The notes below the pieces were generated by a model. That model saw nothing but the letters and a program-made list of their open reading frames with translations, did not search any database and was not told the origin of the DNA. From Neobacillus sp. PS2-9 (lineage in GTDB: Bacteria; Bacillota; Bacilli; Bacillales; Cytobacillaceae), in NCBI RefSeq assembly GCF_030915525.1, contig NZ_CP133269.1, positions 1,017,001 through 1,081,000 on the forward strand: 64,000 bases of DNA, read 5' to 3'. The position numbers and the translations under genes are program-made. Positions 60,154 to 64,000 of the stretch are shown here, piece after piece; within the stretch, counting starts at the first letter, position 1; each line of letters begins with the position of its first letter.

Positions 60154-60261
60154 CTAAAATAGAATCTTTTCAGGGGTACAGTCAAATTCTATAAGTAAAT
60201 GTCAGGTTATAGTAGATACTTTCTGAATTTTAGGTAAATAGGATAGAAGCGGGTGATTCAA

Positions 60262-61287
60262 ATGATTTCAATAAAAAACGTCCGTAAGATTTTTCCTTCC
60301 AAACAAGGCCAGCTAAAAGCGGTCGATGACGTGAATTTAGAAATTCAAGAGGGGGAAATTTTCGGAGTCATCGGATATAGTGGTGCCGGAAAAAGTACGT
60401 TAATTCGAATGCTTAATGGGTTGGAGCTACCAACCGATGGATCAGTCACAGTGGCTGGTCGTGTCATTTCAAAGATTAAGGGCAGTGAGCTTCGTAAAGC
60501 ACGTCAAGAAATCAGTATGATCTTTCAACATTTCAACTTACTTTGGTCAAGAACAGTAAGTGAAAATATTGCTTTTCCACTGGAAATTGCAGGTATAAAG
60601 GGACCGGAAAGACAGAAAAGAGTCAATGAGCTCATCAAACTCGTCGGCCTTGAGGGACGTGAAAACGCCTATCCCTCTCAATTGAGTGGGGGACAAAAGC
60701 AGCGGGTAGGGATTGCGAGAGCCCTTGCTAATAATCCAAAGGTTTTACTTTGTGATGAAGCAACTTCAGCACTGGACCCTCAGACAACCGATTCCATTTT
60801 GGATTTATTAGTCGATATCAATAAGCGACTAGGTCTGACCATTGTGTTGATTACACATGAAATGCATGTTATTCGAAAAATTTGCCATCGGGTTGCCGTC
60901 ATGGAAAGCGGCCGTGTAGTTGAGCTTGGTTCCGTTTTGGATGTGTTCCGTAATCCGCAGCAGCAAATCACGAAGCGATTTGTTCAACAGGTGACAGAGC
61001 CTGAAGAAACAAAAGAAACAGCGGAACATTTGCTGGCACGGTATCATTCTGGTCAGGTCGTTCAATTGACTTTCATTGGCGAGTCAGCTGAGCAGCCGCT
61101 CATCTCAAATTTAATCAGACACCATGAGGTTACAGTAAATATTCTGCAGGGGAAAATTTCGCAAACACAAAGTGGTTCATATGGAACTCTCTTTATTCAT
61201 CTTGATGGTGACGAAAAAGAAGTAAACAAAGCCATAGACTTTATTCGTTCCCAGCAGGTTGGTTTGGAGGTGGTAACAAATGAATAA
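60262..61287 (+). CDS. metN: Methionine ABC transporter ATPase
   Basis: ATPase subunit (341 residues) of the D/L-methionine importer. Walker A GYSGAGKST near 38-46, signature LSGGQKQR near 140, Walker B VLLCDEATSALDP near 161, and the switch His in LITHEMHV. The C-terminal NIL domain (about 265-341; VQLTFIGESAEQPLISNLIR) is the allosteric methionine sensor. GGGTGAT stands before the ATG. It overlaps metP by eight bases. Confidence 0.96.
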   Translation: MISIKNVRKIFPSKQGQLKAVDDVNLEIQEGEIFGVIGYSGAGKSTLIRMLNGLELPTDGSVTVAGRVISKIKGSELRKARQEISMIFQHFNLLWSRTVSENIAFPLEIAGIKGPERQKRVNELIKLVGLEGRENAYPSQLSGGQKQRVGIARALANNPKVLLCDEATSALDPQTTDSILDLLVDINKRLGLTIVLITHEMHVIRKICHRVAVMESGRVVELGSVLDVFRNPQQQITKRFVQQVTEPEETKETAEHLLARYHSGQVVQLTFIGESAEQPLISNLIRHHEVTVNILQGKISQTQSGSYGTLFIHLDGDEKEVNKAIDFIRSQQVGLEVVTNE

Positions 61288-61954
61288 TAGTGGAAAATAT
61301 TTTGAAAATGTCGATTGGCTCATGATGTGGGACGCAACGAAAGACACCGTTTATATGACAGCCATTTCGGTTCTCGTTACCTTTATCTTGGGGACAATCT
61401 TAGGTTTACTTCTTTTCCTAACAACGAAAGGTAATATGTGGGAGAATAAACCGATTAATACGATTATTAGTGGAATAGTTAATATTTTTCGTTCCATTCC
61501 GTTCATCATTTTAATTGTATTATTAATCCCGTTCACCACCTTCTTATTAGGAACGATGATTGGAGAAGATGCGGCCTTGCCGGCACTGATTATTGGGGCT
61601 GCCCCTTTTTATGCAAGGATGGTGGAGATTGGTCTTCGAGAGATTAATAAAGGAGTCATTGAAGCCGCTAAGTCAATGGGAGCAACAACAAGCACGATCA
61701 TTTGGAAGGTGCTACTACCAGAATCCATGCCAGCGCTCATTTCCGGTATTACCGTTACAGCTATTGCTCTTGTGGGTTACACAGCAATGGCAGGAGCGAT
61801 TGGTGCAGGTGGATTAGGAAACCTTGCCTACAACTATGGTTTCCAACGAAATCAAAATGACGTCACATTTGTCGCTACCGTCATTATTTTAATTATTGTG
61901 TTTATCATTCAGTTAATTGGTGATCTCATCACTTCAAAATTAGATAAAAGATAA
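61280..61954 (+). CDS. metP: Methionine ABC transporter permease
   Basis: A 224-residue MetI-type permease with five helices. The EAA loop INKGVIEAAKSMGATTSTIIWKVLLPESMP near 118-148 contacts MetN. GYTAMAGAIGAGGLGNLAYNYGFQR is typical of MetI. It overlaps metN and precedes metQ by 20 bases. Confidence 0.95.
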   Translation: MNNSGKYFENVDWLMMWDATKDTVYMTAISVLVTFILGTILGLLLFLTTKGNMWENKPINTIISGIVNIFRSIPFIILIVLLIPFTTFLLGTMIGEDAALPALIIGAAPFYARMVEIGLREINKGVIEAAKSMGATTSTIIWKVLLPESMPALISGITVTAIALVGYTAMAGAIGAGGLGNLAYNYGFQRNQNDVTFVATVIILIIVFIIQLIGDLITSKLDKR

Positions 61955-61974
61955 AAATAAAAGGAGAGTTCAAC

Positions 61975-62814
61975 ATGAAAAAATGGTTATCCGTTTTACT
62001 AGCTTTAACATTAGCCCTAGCTCTTGCAGCTTGCGGTAAATCAGAAGAAAAATCTGAGGGTACTTCAGAAAAGGGTGGCACTACTAAATTAGTAGTTGGG
62101 GCTTCAACTGTGCCACACGCTGAAATTTTAGAACAAGCAAAACCGTTATTAAAAGAAAAAGGAATCGACCTTGAAATCACAACTTTCACTGACTATGTTT
62201 TACCAAACAAAGCATTGGCTTCAAAAGAATTAGATGCAAACTACTTCCAGCACATCCCTTACTTAGAATCACAAAACAAAGAATTTAACTACGGATTTGT
62301 TAACGCTGGCGGTATTCACATCGAGCCAATCGGTGTCTATTCTAAAAAATATAAAAAGTTAAGTGACCTTCCAAAGGGTGCTCACTTAATCATGAGTAAC
62401 TCTGTAGCTGACCATGGCCGCCTACTTTCATTACTAGAAGCACAAGGCTTAATCAAGTTAAAAGAAGGCATTGATAAAACAAAAGCAGAATTAAAAGACG
62501 TTGTAGAAAATCCAAAGAACCTAAAATTTGATGCAAACTATGAAGCGAAGCTTTTACCACAGATCTTCAATAATGGTGAAGGTGATGCAGTATTGATCAA
62601 CTCTAACTACGCAATTGATGCAGGATTAAACCCAGTGAAGGATTCTATTGCAATTGAAGACAAAGAATCACCATATGTAAACGTCATTGCCGTTCGTAAA
62701 GGTGACGAAAATAAAGACGCAATCAAAGCTCTTGTAGAAGTCCTTCATTCAAAAGAAATCCAAGACTTCATCCTTGAAAAATACAAAGGTGCAGTTGTAC
62801 CTGTTTCTGAATAA
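61975..62814 (+). CDS. metQ: Methionine-binding lipoprotein (NlpA family)
   Basis: Binding lipoprotein of 279 residues. The signal peptide ends in LALALAACG (lipidated Cys near 20). The mature part carries TKLVVGASTVPHAEILEQAKPLL, FTDYVLPNKALASKELDANYFQHIPYL, and NGEGDAVLINSNYAIDAGLNP, as in MetQ. AAAGGAGAG precedes the ATG. It is the last gene of metNPQ, followed by a terminator. Confidence 0.95.
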   Translation: MKKWLSVLLALTLALALAACGKSEEKSEGTSEKGGTTKLVVGASTVPHAEILEQAKPLLKEKGIDLEITTFTDYVLPNKALASKELDANYFQHIPYLESQNKEFNYGFVNAGGIHIEPIGVYSKKYKKLSDLPKGAHLIMSNSVADHGRLLSLLEAQGLIKLKEGIDKTKAELKDVVENPKNLKFDANYEAKLLPQIFNNGEGDAVLINSNYAIDAGLNPVKDSIAIEDKESPYVNVIAVRKGDENKDAIKALVEVLHSKEIQDFILEKYKGAVVPVSE

Positions 62815-62846
62815 AAAACGATTACCATATAAATAAGAAGAAAATA

Positions 62847-62885
62847 GTAAAAGTCAGTGAGCTATTCACTGGCTTTTGCTATTTC
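62847..62885 (+). terminator. Terminator of the metNPQ operon
   Basis: AAAAGTCAGTGA and TCACTGGCTTTT pair over 12 bp (one G-U) around GCTAT, then GCTATTTC; the T tract is weak. Confidence 0.7.
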
Positions 62886-63125
62886 TGAAGTCATACATGA
62901 AACGTTAGAATTGGGTAAAAATAGAAGAGATATACACCCAAATTCACTTGGCAAAAGTTGAAAAAATAAGGTATGATTTTAACCGAGTGTATTTTTACAT
63001 ATATGGGTTCAAGAATTTTTTTATCAGAAAATTCTTTAAAAAGCACTTCTTATTCTCAATTAGCAATTACTTAATGAAAATAGGGGTACTGTTTTTACTG
63101 TTTTAGAGTTGCTAATACATTTCAT

Positions 63126-63161
63126 TTGTTATAAGATTGTAATGAGAATAAAATGAGAATA
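63126..63161 (+). promoter_or_regulatory. Candidate suf operon promoter with a 10-bp direct repeat
   Basis: TTGTTA (63126-63131) and TAAAAT (63149-63154) have a 17-base spacer. AATGAGAATA occurs at 63141-63150 and again at 63152-63161, overlapping the -10 box. The remainder of the 405-base gap before sufC shows nothing further except the metQ terminator. Confidence 0.5.
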
Positions 63162-63219
63162 GAGTTATAGACCTAACACGGTCTGCAAGATACAACACTT
63201 TCTTTTCGGAGGTATAGAT

Positions 63220-64000
63220 ATGGCTGGATCAACTTTAACGATTAAAGATTTACATGTAGGAATTGATGGGAAAGAAATTTTAAAAGGTGTTAACCTTGAA
63301 GTGAAAGGTGGAGAAATCCACGCAATTATGGGACCTAACGGAACTGGTAAATCCACTTTATCATCTGCAATCATGGGTCACCCTAAATATGAAGTAACTA
63401 GTGGTAACATTACTTTAGATGGACAAAATGTCCTTGAAATGGAAGTAGATGAGCGCGCTCGTGCAGGTCTATTCCTAGCAATGCAATATCCAAGTGAAAT
63501 CAACGGCGTAACCAATGCCGATTTTTTACGTTCAGCATTAAATAGTCGCCTAGGTGAAGGTAATGAAATTTCATTAATGAAATTCATCCGTAAGATGGAT
63601 AAGCAAATGGAATTCCTTGAAATGGACCTTGATATGGCGCAACGCTACTTAAATGAAGGTTTCTCTGGTGGAGAGAAAAAGCGTAATGAAATCTTACAAT
63701 TAATGATGTTAGAACCAAAAATTGCGATCCTGGATGAAATTGACTCAGGGCTAGATATTGACGCATTAAAAGTTGTGTCAAAAGGAATCAATGAAATGCG
63801 AGGCGAAGAATTCGGATGCCTAGTTATTACTCACTATCAACGTCTTTTAGACTATATCACTCCTGACTATGTGCACGTTATGATGCAGGGTCGTATTGTG
63901 AAATCAGGCGGGCCAGAGTTAGCACAACGCTTAGAAGCAGAAGGATATGACTGGATCAAGCAAGAGCTTGGAATTGAAGATGAAACAGTTGGGCAAGAAG
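63220..64000 (+). CDS. sufC: Fe-S cluster assembly ATPase SufC (5' part; continues beyond the window)
   Basis: ABC-type ATPase of the SUF iron-sulfur assembly machine, partner of SufB and SufD. Walker A GPNGTGKST is at 38-46, the signature EGFSGGEKKRNEILQ near 147, Walker B KIAILDEIDSGLDIDALKVV near 166-185 and the switch His in LVITHYQRLLDYI. Only about the last residue or two are missing. GGAGGT stands 6 nt before the ATG. It is the first gene of the sufCDSUB operon, the usual place after metNPQ in Bacillus. Confidence 0.97.
   Translation, partial: MAGSTLTIKDLHVGIDGKEILKGVNLEVKGGEIHAIMGPNGTGKSTLSSAIMGHPKYEVTSGNITLDGQNVLEMEVDERARAGLFLAMQYPSEINGVTNADFLRSALNSRLGEGNEISLMKFIRKMDKQMEFLEMDLDMAQRYLNEGFSGGEKKRNEILQLMMLEPKIAILDEIDSGLDIDALKVVSKGINEMRGEEFGCLVITHYQRLLDYITPDYVHVMMQGRIVKSGGPELAQRLEAEGYDWIKQELGIEDETVGQE

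Noticed and set aside
63130..63146. TTATAAGATTGTAAT before sufC as a PerR box
   Set aside because: Too many mismatches to the TTATAATNATTATAA consensus in the right half.

Overview
The window comes from an AT-rich, endospore-forming Firmicute of the family Bacillaceae. The evidence is strong purine-rich ribosome-binding sites, Bacillus-type promoters, S-box riboswitches, spore-coat, germination and YuzL genes, and long stretches colinear with the Bacillus subtilis yus region. The genus is not fixed by the sequence; Neobacillus, Mesobacillus or a similar Bacillus-like genus fits. No rRNA, tRNA, CRISPR array, phage or transposase gene was seen.

Layout. 1-6420 (minus strand) is an arginine deiminase locus: ArgR and ArcR regulators, arcA, catabolic argF, an M20 dipeptidase and a YfcC-type permease cut by the window edge. 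6545-14687 is a complete Gram-positive Tad/Flp pilus locus (DUF192 neighbour, Flp pilin, TadV, TadE, TadG-like, CpaB, TadZ, TadA, TadB, TadC) ending in a SinR-like regulator. 14747-23419 is a mixed housekeeping stretch: small membrane proteins, polysaccharide deacetylase, AI-2E exporter family, AlkD, CDF transporter, acyl-CoA thioesterase, a GerPA/GerPF-like spore protein, NadE and a stand-alone MASE3 protein. 23724-29988 holds an ArcD-like antiporter, a cystine-type ABC transporter and the sigma-W driven yuaF-floT pair. 30032-33628 holds a response regulator with two sensor kinases. 33820-38920 holds a benzil-reductase-like SDR, a tungstate ABC operon with its own regulator, and an azoreductase. 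39082-42186 holds uppP, a HIT/GalT-like gene and a rodA-type gene. 42248-47369 is a Fur-controlled siderophore uptake locus with a FhuF reductase. 47568-62814 follows the B. subtilis order yusN-yuzL-fadNAE-yusI-gcvH-yusGFE-yusD-metNPQ, with a NERD gene and an S-box/metY unit added. sufC begins at the right edge.

Working together. The arc genes would import arginine or arginine peptides and ferment arginine to ornithine, carbamoyl phosphate and ammonia, sensed by ArgR and a Crp/Fnr regulator. The fad genes form a beta-oxidation operon behind a near-perfect FadR operator. Two separate S-box units control homocysteine synthesis (metY) and methionine import (metNPQ). Four Fur boxes lie in the divergent promoter of the siderophore genes.

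The least explained structures are intergenic. There are four short tandem arrays, two with an exact 21-bp period and two with a 51-52-bp period, all close to whole numbers of DNA helical turns and all just downstream of gene ends. There are also three copies of a 120-140-bp foldback element that show a compensatory base-pair change between copies. These are the best candidates for something not yet described.
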